Notes under the pieces: generated by a model
What the model was told of the DNA's origin: nothing
Databases searched by the model: none
The model's input: only the letters and a program-made list of their open reading frames with translations
In this document: one piece after another, positions 8,662 through 16,870 of the stretch
Position numbering within the stretch: the stretch's first letter is position 1
Layout: every line of letters begins with the position of its first letter
DNA from: Candidatus Schekmanbacteria bacterium
Lineage (GTDB): Bacteria > CSSED10-310 > JACPHN01
NCBI GenBank assembly: GCA_016188575.1
Contig: JACPHN010000222.1
Coordinates: forward strand, 1 to 41,200
Direction: 5' to 3'
DNA length: 41,200 nucleotides
Position numbers and translations under genes: made by a program

Positions 8662-10434
8662 ATGACGCTCGCGGAGCAGATCGCCGCCTCGGGTCCACTC
8701 GACGAATCAACGGTGTTATCGGCCACCCACCGTCTCCTTTCTGAGCTACTCAGGAGCGAAGGCGATGTTGGCGGCACGGGGCCCGTGCGCTTTGACCCCG
8801 AGTGCCTCTCCGCCTGGCCCCTGCCCGATGGGGCGGATGACCCTGAATCCACCGCCGGTTCGGCTGCAAGCGGCACGGAAAGCACCTCGCGCAGACCCCC
8901 CACCTCACCTCTCCCCGCACACGGGGGGAGGGACGGAGGGCAGGCGGTGGATTCAGGTGACACGCGCCGCCTGACTCCCGCGAGCGGTCATGCGGAGGAG
9001 CTGTTCACGCTGGGCGGAACCCTGGCCTTTGCGCTCACCGGCGTGCGCCCACGCCTCGCATACTTGCTCGACGGCTATCCACCGCCCGCGGAGCTGGGAG
9101 GCGGCGTCGCGCTGAGCGCGCGCACCGAGCGCCTGCTGCTCTCACTGACAGCACCGGGGCGAATGCGGTTGCTGGTGGATCGTGCCGCCGTGCTCGCGGC
9201 GATTACCGGGGCGCGAGCGGCGCTCGATGACCCTCTGGACCCCGGTTGCAGCTTCACCACGTTTCGCGGCGAGGCACGGCGAAACCCCGCACTCGTGGCG
9301 GCGGCGCTGGCGCGTGACGCGCCCGTCGAGGTGACGAAGCGCTGGGAGTATCGCGCGCTCGGAAAGATCATCGGTTCGCCGGCGCAGAGCCGGCACACGG
9401 TGATTGCGGGGGCGCAGGACGGCAGCCTGTTCGCGTTGGACGCGGCGACCGGCGAGCTGCTTTGGAGAACTGCACTGGGTGCGGGCACCGAATCCACGCC
9501 GGTCTTGACCACAGAAGCGGCGATCGTGGGCACAGACGGTGGACAACTCGTCGCCTGCGCGCGCACCAGCGGCGCTGTACGGTGGCGGACCGCAGTTTCC
9601 TCCGGGCTTGTTCGCTCGTCGCCGGTACTGGCGGCGGGCAGCGCCCCCAGCGTCGCCGGCGCCGCCATCGCCGGCACCGCCGACGGCAGCCTGGTGGCCG
9701 TGTCTGCGTCGAGCGGCGAGATCCTGTGGTCGCGACGGCTGGCCGGGCCCTGTTTCAGCTCGCCCGCGCTCGGGCGCGCTGGCGCAGCCGCGGCGGACCG
9801 CCCCCTGGCGGTCGTCGGCACTGATGGCAAGGAGCTCGCCGCGGTCGACGCCGCAAGTGGCGAGCTGAGCTGGCGATTGCGCATGCCGGAGCGCGTGCGC
9901 GCGACGCCATGCCTGGCCACCGTGGCGGGTCGCGCCGTGGCGCTGGTGGGGGCATTCGATGGGACCTTTTGCGCGGTCTCGCTGGATCGCGGCGAGCCGC
10001 TTTGGCGCGTCGAAATGGGGCAGCGAATCTATGCATCCGCCATCTGGGACGAGACGCGCGGCCGCGGTTTCGTGGCCGGGACCGATGGGCGTATCGTGAG
10101 CCTGGACGAAAAAGGTGGGCTGGTGGCGCAGGCCGCCCTCGGCCAGGTCGCCGCAACGTCACCGATTCTCCTTGGAGATCTGCTGATTCAGGGAGGTGAC
10201 GATGGCCGCCTCGCTTTCTATCGGTCCGGCGATCTTGCGCTCCTGCGAGAGCTTCGCCTGGGCGGCCCGATTCGCTCCTGTCCGATCGCGCGGCCACTAT
10301 TCGCGGGCGCGGCGGCGACCGCATCGGAAGCGACCATAGCGGCAGCGACTGCGGCGGGGACGGAAACGCCGCGCCGCTGGTTCGTGACGATTGCCGCCGG
10401 CGAGCTCCTGTATGGCTTGGAGGTGCAGTGGTGA
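8662..10434 (+). CDS. PQQ-type beta-propeller protein with kinase-tail-like N-terminus
   Basis: A 590-residue protein. ATG 8662 is chosen because GGGGAG lies 7 nt ahead. Residues about 220-590 are repeated blades of the PQQ/quinoprotein-like propeller type, with recurring units such as GSLFALDAATGELLWRT, GSLVAVSASSGEILWSR and KELAAVDAASGELSWRL. There is no signal peptide, so it is probably cytosolic and a binding scaffold, not an alcohol dehydrogenase. Residues about 112-185 (ELFTLGGTLAFALTGVRP to VLAAI) resemble the last helices of a Ser/Thr kinase C-lobe. No catalytic loop is present, so any kinase origin is inference. Residues about 70-98 are encoded by a copy of the dispersed repeat. The stop overlaps the AAA+ start (GTGA). 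Confidence 0.8.
   Translation: MTLAEQIAASGPLDESTVLSATHRLLSELLRSEGDVGGTGPVRFDPECLSAWPLPDGADDPESTAGSAASGTESTSRRPPTSPLPAHGGRDGGQAVDSGDTRRLTPASGHAEELFTLGGTLAFALTGVRPRLAYLLDGYPPPAELGGGVALSARTERLLLSLTAPGRMRLLVDRAAVLAAITGARAALDDPLDPGCSFTTFRGEARRNPALVAAALARDAPVEVTKRWEYRALGKIIGSPAQSRHTVIAGAQDGSLFALDAATGELLWRTALGAGTESTPVLTTEAAIVGTDGGQLVACARTSGAVRWRTAVSSGLVRSSPVLAAGSAPSVAGAAIAGTADGSLVAVSASSGEILWSRRLAGPCFSSPALGRAGAAAADRPLAVVGTDGKELAAVDAASGELSWRLRMPERVRATPCLATVAGRAVALVGAFDGTFCAVSLDRGEPLWRVEMGQRIYASAIWDETRGRGFVAGTDGRIVSLDEKGGLVAQAALGQVAATSPILLGDLLIQGGDDGRLAFYRSGDLALLRELRLGGPIRSCPIARPLFAGAAATASEATIAAATAAGTETPRRWFVTIAAGELLYGLEVQW
8869..8956. repeat. Palindromic repeat, copy B, inside a coding region
   Basis: The order of elements matches copies C and F: a GGCACGGAAAGCACCTCGCG part, a hairpin CCTCTCCCCG / CGGGGGGAGG (8908-8917, 8922-8931) and the tail GGCGGTGGATTCAGG. 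It lies in frame inside the propeller gene without breaking it. Confidence 0.75.
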
Positions 10435-12188
10435 CGCAAGATAACCCGCTCAAGAGCGGCTTTTTCCCGGAGGTGCCGCCATGGGTCGCGGAGCTCGTCA
10501 GCCGGCACAACGCCGGTGTTGCTCACATCGTCCTGCTTCACGGCAACATTGACGACTACTTCGCGGTCGGAGACGGATACGCACCCCTGTCGACGCTGCT
10601 CGCCGAGCTGACCGGCAGGCGCCAGATCGTGGTGTCCTGCAACGTCTCCACAGGCATCTCGGTGAGGCGGGGTGCGGCCGACCTCGTGGCCGCGCTGACC
10701 GGACGCAGCCCCGCCGCGCTCGAGCAACGCGCCGACGAAGTGACGGCGGCGCTTCAAAAGCTGTCGCGGGAACCGCTGGAAATGCTCGAGGTGCTGGATC
10801 GCCTGTTCCGCGATGAGACGCCCGGGAGGCGGAGAATCGCGGTGATCTTCGAGTATTTCGGCAGTCTCGCTCCCGCGGCGAGCGGCCGGCCTACAACTCG
10901 CTCCGAAAAGGCAGCAGCGATCAGCCTCCACCGCTGGGGCAACGATCCGGCCCTGCGCGAGCGGAGCCCGCTGATCGTGCTGATCGAGCGCCGCATCGGC
11001 GACATTCTCCCCGAGGCGTTCGAGGGCAATGCGGGCTTTTCCCCGATCGAGATTCCGCTACCGGCCGAAGATGCTCGCGCCCGCTACGTCGAGCACTTCT
11101 GGCGCACCCGGGCCGCGGCAGGCCTTCCCGAGGCGCGCCGCGGGCTCGCGCCGTGCGAGGTTGCGCGCCTCGCCGGTGGCCTCGCCTTGACCGAGCTCGA
11201 AGATCTCCTTCTGGAAACCTGGGGACTCGGCCACACTGTGGCCGACAGCGAGATCCTCGATCGCAAGATCGAGATTCTGCACCGCAGCTACGGGGACATT
11301 CTGGAGGTGGTACGGCCGGCGTTCGACCTCAGTGCCGTGGGCGGACTCGACTACGTCAAGACATATCTGCGCGAAGTCGCCAGCGTCATGAAAAGCGGCG
11401 AGCGCCGTCACGTGCCGATGGGCATCCTCATCATGGGACCACCGGGGACCGGCAAGACCTTCGTCATTTCGTGCTTTGCCAAGGAGTGCGGCCTGCTCGT
11501 GGTCAAGGCCAAGAACTTGCGCGCGAAATACGTCGGCGAGTCGGAACGTAATCAGGAACGCTTTTTCGCGGTAATCACGGCGTTGGCACCCGTTATCGTG
11601 ATCATCGATGAAAGCGAGCAGGAGCAGGGAAGCCGCGATCCGGACAGGCAGGACCATCCTGTCGACGCGCGGATGCGTGCCCAAGGATTTCAGTTCTGGG
11701 GAGACTCGAGCCATCGCGGCTCGATCCTGCGCATCGACATCACGAACTGGCCGCGCTTGATGGACCCCGCCATGCTGCGGAGCGGCCGGACAGACGTGAA
11801 GATTCCCGTGTTGTATCCTGACGAAGCGGCCCGGGCCGCGATTTTCGCGGCGCAATGCCGGCGCCACCACCTCGTGCTCGCCGCAGATGTGAGCCATGAC
11901 GCGCTCGCGGCACGGACCGACGGATACTCACCGGCGGATCTGGAGCAAGTCGTTCTCCTGGCCGATCGTTTCGCCACCCAGGATCGCCGCCCGACAGGTG
12001 CGGCGGCAGCCGTCGAGGCACGGCATTTCGAGCAGGCGCTGCACGATTTCATGTTGCCGCGCCGCGATCGGCTGGAAATCGACCGCATGACCCTGCAGGC
12101 GCTCGAGGAGTGCTCCCGGCGCAGCCTTGTTCCGGCAAACGCCGAGCAGATCATGGCGGAGCTGCGCGCCAGGGGCCTCACGCCGTGA
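10431..12188 (+). CDS. Ycf46-like AAA+ ATPase
   Basis: A 585-residue ATPase. GTG 10431 is chosen because GGAGGT sits 6 nt ahead and the start overlaps the upstream stop (GTGA). Residues 1-300 form a degenerate ATPase-like domain (HIVLLHGNIDDYF; RRIAVIFEYFGS; SPLIVLIERRIGDILP) and lead into GGLDYVKTYL. This is the arrangement of the Ycf46/CDC48-like family. The active module has Walker A GPPGTGKT (about 336-343), Walker B VIVIIDESEQ (about 387-396), a sensor-1 Asn in DITNWPRLMDP and an SGRTD motif where the arginine finger GRFD usually lies. Walker B differs from the usual DEIEK/DEID. It probably remodels a partner protein. The co-translated propeller protein is the obvious candidate, by context only. 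Confidence 0.82.
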   Translation: MTQDNPLKSGFFPEVPPWVAELVSRHNAGVAHIVLLHGNIDDYFAVGDGYAPLSTLLAELTGRRQIVVSCNVSTGISVRRGAADLVAALTGRSPAALEQRADEVTAALQKLSREPLEMLEVLDRLFRDETPGRRRIAVIFEYFGSLAPAASGRPTTRSEKAAAISLHRWGNDPALRERSPLIVLIERRIGDILPEAFEGNAGFSPIEIPLPAEDARARYVEHFWRTRAAAGLPEARRGLAPCEVARLAGGLALTELEDLLLETWGLGHTVADSEILDRKIEILHRSYGDILEVVRPAFDLSAVGGLDYVKTYLREVASVMKSGERRHVPMGILIMGPPGTGKTFVISCFAKECGLLVVKAKNLRAKYVGESERNQERFFAVITALAPVIVIIDESEQEQGSRDPDRQDHPVDARMRAQGFQFWGDSSHRGSILRIDITNWPRLMDPAMLRSGRTDVKIPVLYPDEAARAAIFAAQCRRHHLVLAADVSHDALAARTDGYSPADLEQVVLLADRFATQDRRPTGAAAAVEARHFEQALHDFMLPRRDRLEIDRMTLQALEECSRRSLVPANAEQIMAELRARGLTP

Positions 12189-13501
12189 GCGCGGAGGACC
12201 GGCCCGCGGCGACTTGGATCATCGAGTCCGCGGCCGAAGTGGCAACACTCTCGCCGGCAGGGGCGACAGACGCCGGTAGCCTGAGCGTAGTTTCGCCAGG
12301 CACGGTGGTGCTAGCGGGCGACCGCATCGCCTGGGTGGGTGCGGCGACCGTCGCCCAGGCGGCCGCCGGCGAGCTTCCCTATCGCCTTACCCCCGCCACG
12401 CGCCGACTCGACGCTCGCGGCTGCACCGTCATTCCCGGGCTCATCGACTGCCACACCCACCTGCTCTTCGGCGGCGCTCGCCACGGCGACTTCGAATCCC
12501 GTTGCGCGGGCAAGAGCTACGAGCAAATCGCCCGCGAAGGCGGCGGGATCCGGCATACCGTCGCGCATACGCGCGCGGCGCCCGACGAGGAGCTGCTGGC
12601 GACGGCCACGCGACACCTCGCGGGGATGCTCGCGCTCGGCATCACTACCGTCGAAGCCAAGAGCGGTTACGGCCTGGCTCACGAGCACGAGATTCGCATG
12701 TTACGCCTGCTGCGGGAGCTCGACCGGCGGCAACCGGTGGACATCGTGCGCACCTATCTCGGCGCTCACGAGGTGCCGCTCGACCAGCCCAAGGAAAGCT
12801 ATCTGCGGGAGATGCTCGAGCGCACCTTGCCGCTGGTCGCTGCCGAGGGGTTGGCGTCGTTCGCCGACGTTTACTGCGAGCGCGGGGTCTACAGCGTTGC
12901 GGAGGCGAGCACGGTGCTGCGCAAGGCGAAGGCCCTCGGGCTGCAGCTCACGGTGCACGCGGAACAGCTCTACCGCACCGGCGGGGCAAGAGTAGCGGCC
13001 GAGCTTGGCGCACGGTCGGCCAGTCACCTCGAGCAGGCAACCGCCGCGGACCTCGAAGCACTTGCCGAGGCCGGTACGATCGCCGTCTTGCTGCCTGCCT
13101 GTCCCCTGTACCTGGGGGACAACCGCTACCCGCCCGCTCGGGAAGCCTTGAGCAGAGGCGTCCCAGTGGCGATCGCCACCGACTTCAACCCGGGCTCCGC
13201 GATGACCTACAATCTCCCGTTGTGCCTGACAATCGCCTGTGTCCAGATGCGGATGACCCCGGCGGAGGCGCTGCTCGCCGCCACGGCCGGCGCCGCACGC
13301 GCCCTCGCGCTCGGCGATCGCGGCGCGATCCGCCCGGGACTAATCGCCGATCTCGTGGTGCTCGATACGCCTCACTGGCAGCAGCCCCTGTATCACTTCG
13401 GGGCGAGCTACACACGCCAGGTCTTCAAGAACGGCGAGCTCGTCTGGTCGGTCAGCCCGCGGCCCCGAGCGATCCCGGGCGAATTGCCTTCATCACCCTG
13501 A
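12185..13501 (+). CDS. hutI: Imidazolonepropionase
   Basis: A 438-residue amidohydrolase that converts 4-imidazolone-5-propanoate to N-formimidoyl-L-glutamate, the third step of histidine breakdown. The metal-site motifs of the family are present: IDCHTHLLFGG (HxH), VHAEQ, ASHLEQ and ATDFNPGS. KSGYGL and YLGAHEVP are HutI signatures. It starts at GTG 12185, overlapping the stop of the AAA+ gene (GTGA). No hutH, hutU or hutF/G is in view, so the gene is separated from the rest of its pathway and co-expressed with an unrelated ATPase. Its last 50 bases overlap the convergent dipeptidase-like gene. Confidence 0.92.
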   Translation: MSAEDRPAATWIIESAAEVATLSPAGATDAGSLSVVSPGTVVLAGDRIAWVGAATVAQAAAGELPYRLTPATRRLDARGCTVIPGLIDCHTHLLFGGARHGDFESRCAGKSYEQIAREGGGIRHTVAHTRAAPDEELLATATRHLAGMLALGITTVEAKSGYGLAHEHEIRMLRLLRELDRRQPVDIVRTYLGAHEVPLDQPKESYLREMLERTLPLVAAEGLASFADVYCERGVYSVAEASTVLRKAKALGLQLTVHAEQLYRTGGARVAAELGARSASHLEQATAADLEALAEAGTIAVLLPACPLYLGDNRYPPAREALSRGVPVAIATDFNPGSAMTYNLPLCLTIACVQMRMTPAEALLAATAGAARALALGDRGAIRPGLIADLVVLDTPHWQQPLYHFGASYTRQVFKNGELVWSVSPRPRAIPGELPSSP

Positions 13502-14546
13502 GGTAATTCCCACCGAGGATTTTTCCGATCCGCTCGCTGCTCCAGCCGCGATCGAGCATGTACTGCACCAGGACCGGTAGCTCGAGCACCGTGCGCATGT
13601 CCTTGGGCGTCACGATGAGCCCGTCCCAGTCGCTGCCGAGCGCGACGAAATCATCCCCGGCCACGCGCACGACGTGGGCCATGTGGTCCACAATCGCCCG
13701 GGCGGATCCCGTCCAGGTAGGACCACCCAGAAAGCTGCTGTGATAAACGATCCCGATGACGCCGCCTGTCGCCGCAATGGCCTTGATCTGCTCGTCGTCG
13801 ATGTTGCGCCACAGGTCGTGAACGGCGCAGACACCCGTGTGGGAGACAATGGCGGGTTGCGAGCGGTCGTGAACCTCGAGCGCCTGCCAGAAACCGCGCC
13901 GGCTGATGTGGGCGAGGTCGACAAGGATGCGCCCGGCATTCATCGCGCGGATGTAGTCTCGGCCGAGCTCCGTCAACCCCGAGTCCGCCCGCGCCAGCGG
14001 CGAGCTGGTAGCGCCCAGCGTCGAGCTGGTGAGGTGAACGACGGTGATGCGCGAAACCAGGTTGTCGGGGATGCGCTCGAGATCGCCCGGCTGGGAATCG
14101 AGAGCATTGCCACCCTGGATGGCGAGCCAACAGGCGTGCTTGCCCTGCCGGCGGGCGTCGACATAGCCCGCGTGGTCGGTCACAACGCGCAGCTCGTCGG
14201 GGTGGGCCTCGATCAGAGCGCGCAGGTGGCGGAGGTTTTCGAGGGAGATGCGGGTGCGCTGGCCGCGAAGCCGCAGCGGGTTGGTGCAGATGCTCCAGAC
14301 GCTCCCCGTCATGCCGGCTTCCAGGAGCCGCGGGAAATCGACTTGCGAGTAGTAGCCGCCTGCGAGCAGCCCCCGGCCGTGCCGGCGTGCCAGGTCGTAT
14401 CCGAATGCGCGCGTCCAGACGAAGCTCTCGATGTGCAGGTCGATCGTGTCCGCGGCGGCATAGATCTGCGTCGCCTCGCGGGACACGCCGAGGCCGAAAG
14501 CCCAAGAGACCAGGTCGGCGCGGTGATCGTGAAACTCGAGAGCCAT
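13452..14546 (-). CDS. Membrane dipeptidase (peptidase M19)-like protein
   Basis: A 364-residue zinc-hydrolase-fold protein of the renal dipeptidase family, which cleaves dipeptides including D-amino-acid ones. ATG 14546 has GGAGAAG about 6 nt upstream. There is no signal peptide. Family landmarks are DLHIE near residue 36 (usually DxHxD), IQGGNAL (usually EGG, the bridging Glu), VDLAHIS (usually DLSH), VSHTG (usually SHS) and LGSDWDG (usually GSDFDG). The bridging Glu is replaced by Gln and the first motif's last Asp by Glu. The two-metal site may therefore be altered and the true substrate different. The 3' end runs 50 nt into hutI on the opposite strand. Confidence 0.85.
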   Translation of the reverse strand: MALEFHDHRADLVSWAFGLGVSREATQIYAAADTIDLHIESFVWTRAFGYDLARRHGRGLLAGGYYSQVDFPRLLEAGMTGSVWSICTNPLRLRGQRTRISLENLRHLRALIEAHPDELRVVTDHAGYVDARRQGKHACWLAIQGGNALDSQPGDLERIPDNLVSRITVVHLTSSTLGATSSPLARADSGLTELGRDYIRAMNAGRILVDLAHISRRGFWQALEVHDRSQPAIVSHTGVCAVHDLWRNIDDEQIKAIAATGGVIGIVYHSSFLGGPTWTGSARAIVDHMAHVVRVAGDDFVALGSDWDGLIVTPKDMRTVLELPVLVQYMLDRGWSSERIGKILGGNYLRVMKAIRPGSLGAAG

Positions 14547-14652
14547 TTCGCTTCTCCGGATCGTGTGGTGCGGTGCCGGTGGACGGCCAGTCGTGTCGTC
14601 GGCTGCGTTGTAGCCTGATTTTGCGACATTTGCCCTCCTGCAACGGGCGCCG

Positions 14653-14725
14653 CTGCGAGCTACGCGGAAAGCGCCTCACGGATACCCCCACCTCGCCTCC
14701 CCGCGCTCGTGGAGGGAGGGACCCG
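14653..14725. repeat. Palindromic repeat, copy C
   Basis: Begins CTGCGAGCTACGCGGAAAGC, nearly identical to the start of copy F (CTGCGAGCTGCGCGGAAAGC), then a C-rich/G-rich hairpin (CCTCCCCGCG to GGAGGGAGGG). It lies in the 229-nt gap between the dipeptidase start and the end of the S74-type remnant. Nothing else is recognised in that gap apart from the ribosome site. Confidence 0.7.
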
Positions 14726-14775
14726 GTTCTCGCGGTGCGGAGTCCGTTCGCATCGCTCGCGGCCGCTCGCCGGAA

Positions 14776-15452
14776 TCAGGGCTGCGCGTCGAGCTTGCGC
14801 TCCAGAGCCTCCAGACGTAGCTGCAGGTTGGCGTTCCGCTGCTCCAGGCTCGAGAGGCGCTCCTGCTGCGCGGCGAGCTGCGCATCCTTCTCCTGCAGGA
14901 TCTGGTGCAGGCCCTGGATGGCGGCCAGAGCCACGCCGTCCGCGTCGATCGTCGAGATGGTCTTGTCTCCGTTGCCCAGGCGGAACGCAGCGGCGAAGTC
15001 CTGCGCCGTGAGGCCCAGGTGCCGCGTGGAGGGATCCTCGGCCCGGTAGCTCCACGTGCTGATGGGCAGCGCGGCGACCCGCTCCAGCACCTCGCGGCCC
15101 TGGACCGGCTGGAAGCCGTCCTTCAGCGCGCGGTCCGAGGCGTTCGTCCACGCGCCGCCGCGGCTGAGGTACGCGCCTATGGAGGTGCTTATGAACCGGT
15201 CGGAGGGGGAGTCGATGGTACCTCCAGGTCGCCGCCGATCGCCGTGTCAGCCCAGACGAAGGAGCCGTTGTGGAGGGCCTTCGCGTGGTTGCCCGCGGCG
15301 AAGCTGCTCTGGCCTGCAGCGGTGTTGGAGTGTCCGCCCGGCACGGTCGCAAATGCGCCGCTGGCGATGTTGTTCTCGCCTCCTCGGATTCCATATTGAG
15401 CCTCTTGAAATACCTTCCCATCAAGGGGCGCCAGGATCAAACGACGGACCGG
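14776..15452 (-). pseudogene. Frameshifted, 5'-truncated fiber-type protein with S74 chaperone tail
   Basis: Two pieces of one protein lie in different frames. The upstream piece (15452 to about 15221) carries YadA-head-like repeats: GGENNIASGAFATVPGGHSN, AAGQSSFAAGNHAKALHNGS and FVWADTA. The downstream piece (about 15221 to 14776) is a peptidase S74 intramolecular chaperone domain: RFISTSIGAYL, NASDRALKDGFQPVQGREVL, PISTWSYRAEDPS, HLGLTAQDF and IDADGVALAAIQGL, then a coiled coil. In this family the tail trims itself off after helping a trimeric fiber fold. The frame changes at about 15221 (one base lost or gained), and a TAG at 15453-15455 cuts the 5' side, where more head repeats and a signal peptide would be expected. 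It is a remnant, or an assembly error joined to a true truncation. Confidence 0.75.
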
Positions 15453-15907
15453 CTACTTTCCGATGAGATAAAACATCTAACGAAAATCCGGCCGGGAAAT
15501 TCCCCAAAAACCCGGCCTCGACTCACCAGCCCTCCGCCGCCACCCGCTCACCACCGCATCCTGGCCGTCGCGCCGCTCCGCCTCCGTCACCTGCAGCGCG
15601 CTCGCCGGCCGCAGGGTATCACCGGCGAGCCGGCGCTTGCTCTCCAGGAGCTCCGCAGCTACCCGAAACCAATAAAGAGCCGTCATCGTTGCGGAACTAG
15701 TGGGCACCCGCAAGCGGGGGGAGGGGGAAAGGAAGCGGCATCCGTCTTATCCGCGCGCCCATGGGGAACGGAGAGGGACTGCCACGCCGACGGAGAGCAG
15801 GCGGTGGATTCAGCTCGCCCATGCCGCGTTGGCTCGCGGCCGTGCCGAGACCGTGATAAGCTTGGCGGAGACGCCAGTGATGGATCTGGCCCCAGGAGGA
15901 ACCTTCC
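15453..15907. other. Non-coding stretch with a partial repeat copy D
   Basis: No supported gene. Bases 15709-15812 hold pieces of the dispersed repeat: a CGCAAGCGGGGGGAGGG half-hairpin and the tail GCAGGCGGTGGATTCAG. They are separated by unrelated sequence, so this copy is broken. AGGAGGA at 15894-15900 is the ribosome site of the next gene. Confidence 0.5.
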
Positions 15908-15931
15908 ATCGCCATCTCACTTTTCGGCCTG

Positions 15932-16855
15932 TTGTTTGTCGCTGCCCTGGCCGTGGCTGGATACATGCGAGGGGTCCTGCGTATTGTCTCCGCCTTCGCG
16001 GCCTTTCTTCTCGGCGGCTTGCTAGCCAGACCGCTCGGCCCTCTGTTCGCGCCGCTGGTGCGCGGCAGTACGATTGTGCCGCGCGGTGTGCAGGCGCTGG
16101 CCGCGGACGTTGCAGCCGGTCTGTCCGTCTACGTAGTTGCCGCCGCCCTCATGTCGCTCCTGATCGGGCGGCGAGAAAAGCGCCGCAAGGAGCGCGACGA
16201 GATACCGCGCTCCCGAGCCGAGCGACTCGCGGGGGCAGCAGTGGGGGCGGTCTGGGGAGGACTCCTGACCCTGCTCGTGCTTGTCGGCATCTCCGCGGTC
16301 GCACGCGTCGATGATGCCGCTCGCCATTCGCGGGAGGATCAACCGATACGCGGCGCAACCGCGGCGACGGCAGCGCCGGCCAGTGCGCCCATCGCGCCCG
16401 GCGCGCATCCGCCACAATCGCCCTCGCCTGTGCGACGCCCGGAAGAGCTTCCGCCGCTCTCGCGGGAGCTGGAAGCCATGAGCCGCGGCATCGACGGGTC
16501 CGTCTTTTCGCCCGTGGTCGACCGGCTGAACCCGGTGGACGCGCGCCGGCAGGCCATGATCCGTGATCTCTACACAGTGATCGCTGACCCCGTCCTCCTG
16601 CAGCGGTTTGGGGCGCACCCGGACATCACGCGGCTCACCCGGCGACCCGAGCTCGTGGCGCTTGCCCGTGACCCCGAAATCCTGGCCATGATCGACCGCG
16701 AGGACATCGTCGGGTTCCTTGACCACCCGAGCGCCGCCGCCGTGCTGGAAAACAAGGACCTCATCGCTGCGGTCATGCAGCTCGATGTCGAGGCTATTCT
16801 TGCCGGGGTGCTCGCGGAGCGCGAGGCGGCGCCCCGCCCGGCTCCGCCCCGCTGA
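15932..16855 (+). CDS. CvpA-family-like inner-membrane protein
   Basis: A protein of 307 residues from TTG 15932. It opens with two or three membrane segments (LLFVAALAVAGYMRGVLRIV, SVYVVAAALMSLLIG, GLLTLLVLVGISAVA) and a GY-x-RG motif, as in CvpA/colicin-V-production-type proteins. A Pro/Ala-rich linker and a helical cytosolic tail follow (residues about 180-300). The start is odd. The strong ribosome site AGGAGGA (15894-15900) is 7 nt from an in-frame ATC at 15908, which would add eight plausible residues (IAISLFGL), whereas TTG 15932 is too far away. Either ATC is used, an ATG was mutated, or the base is wrong. The family's exact function is unclear. Confidence 0.7.
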   Translation: MFVAALAVAGYMRGVLRIVSAFAAFLLGGLLARPLGPLFAPLVRGSTIVPRGVQALAADVAAGLSVYVVAAALMSLLIGRREKRRKERDEIPRSRAERLAGAAVGAVWGGLLTLLVLVGISAVARVDDAARHSREDQPIRGATAATAAPASAPIAPGAHPPQSPSPVRRPEELPPLSRELEAMSRGIDGSVFSPVVDRLNPVDARRQAMIRDLYTVIADPVLLQRFGAHPDITRLTRRPELVALARDPEILAMIDREDIVGFLDHPSAAAVLENKDLIAAVMQLDVEAILAGVLAEREAAPRPAPPR

Positions 16856-16870
16856 CCTTCCCGAGCGTTG

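Noticed and set aside
14309-14629. Short frame starting at ATG 14629 with a good AGGAGGG site ahead of the dipeptidase-like gene
   Set aside because: It runs into the dipeptidase gene in a different frame and has no recognisable motif. A regulatory upstream frame is possible but unsupported.
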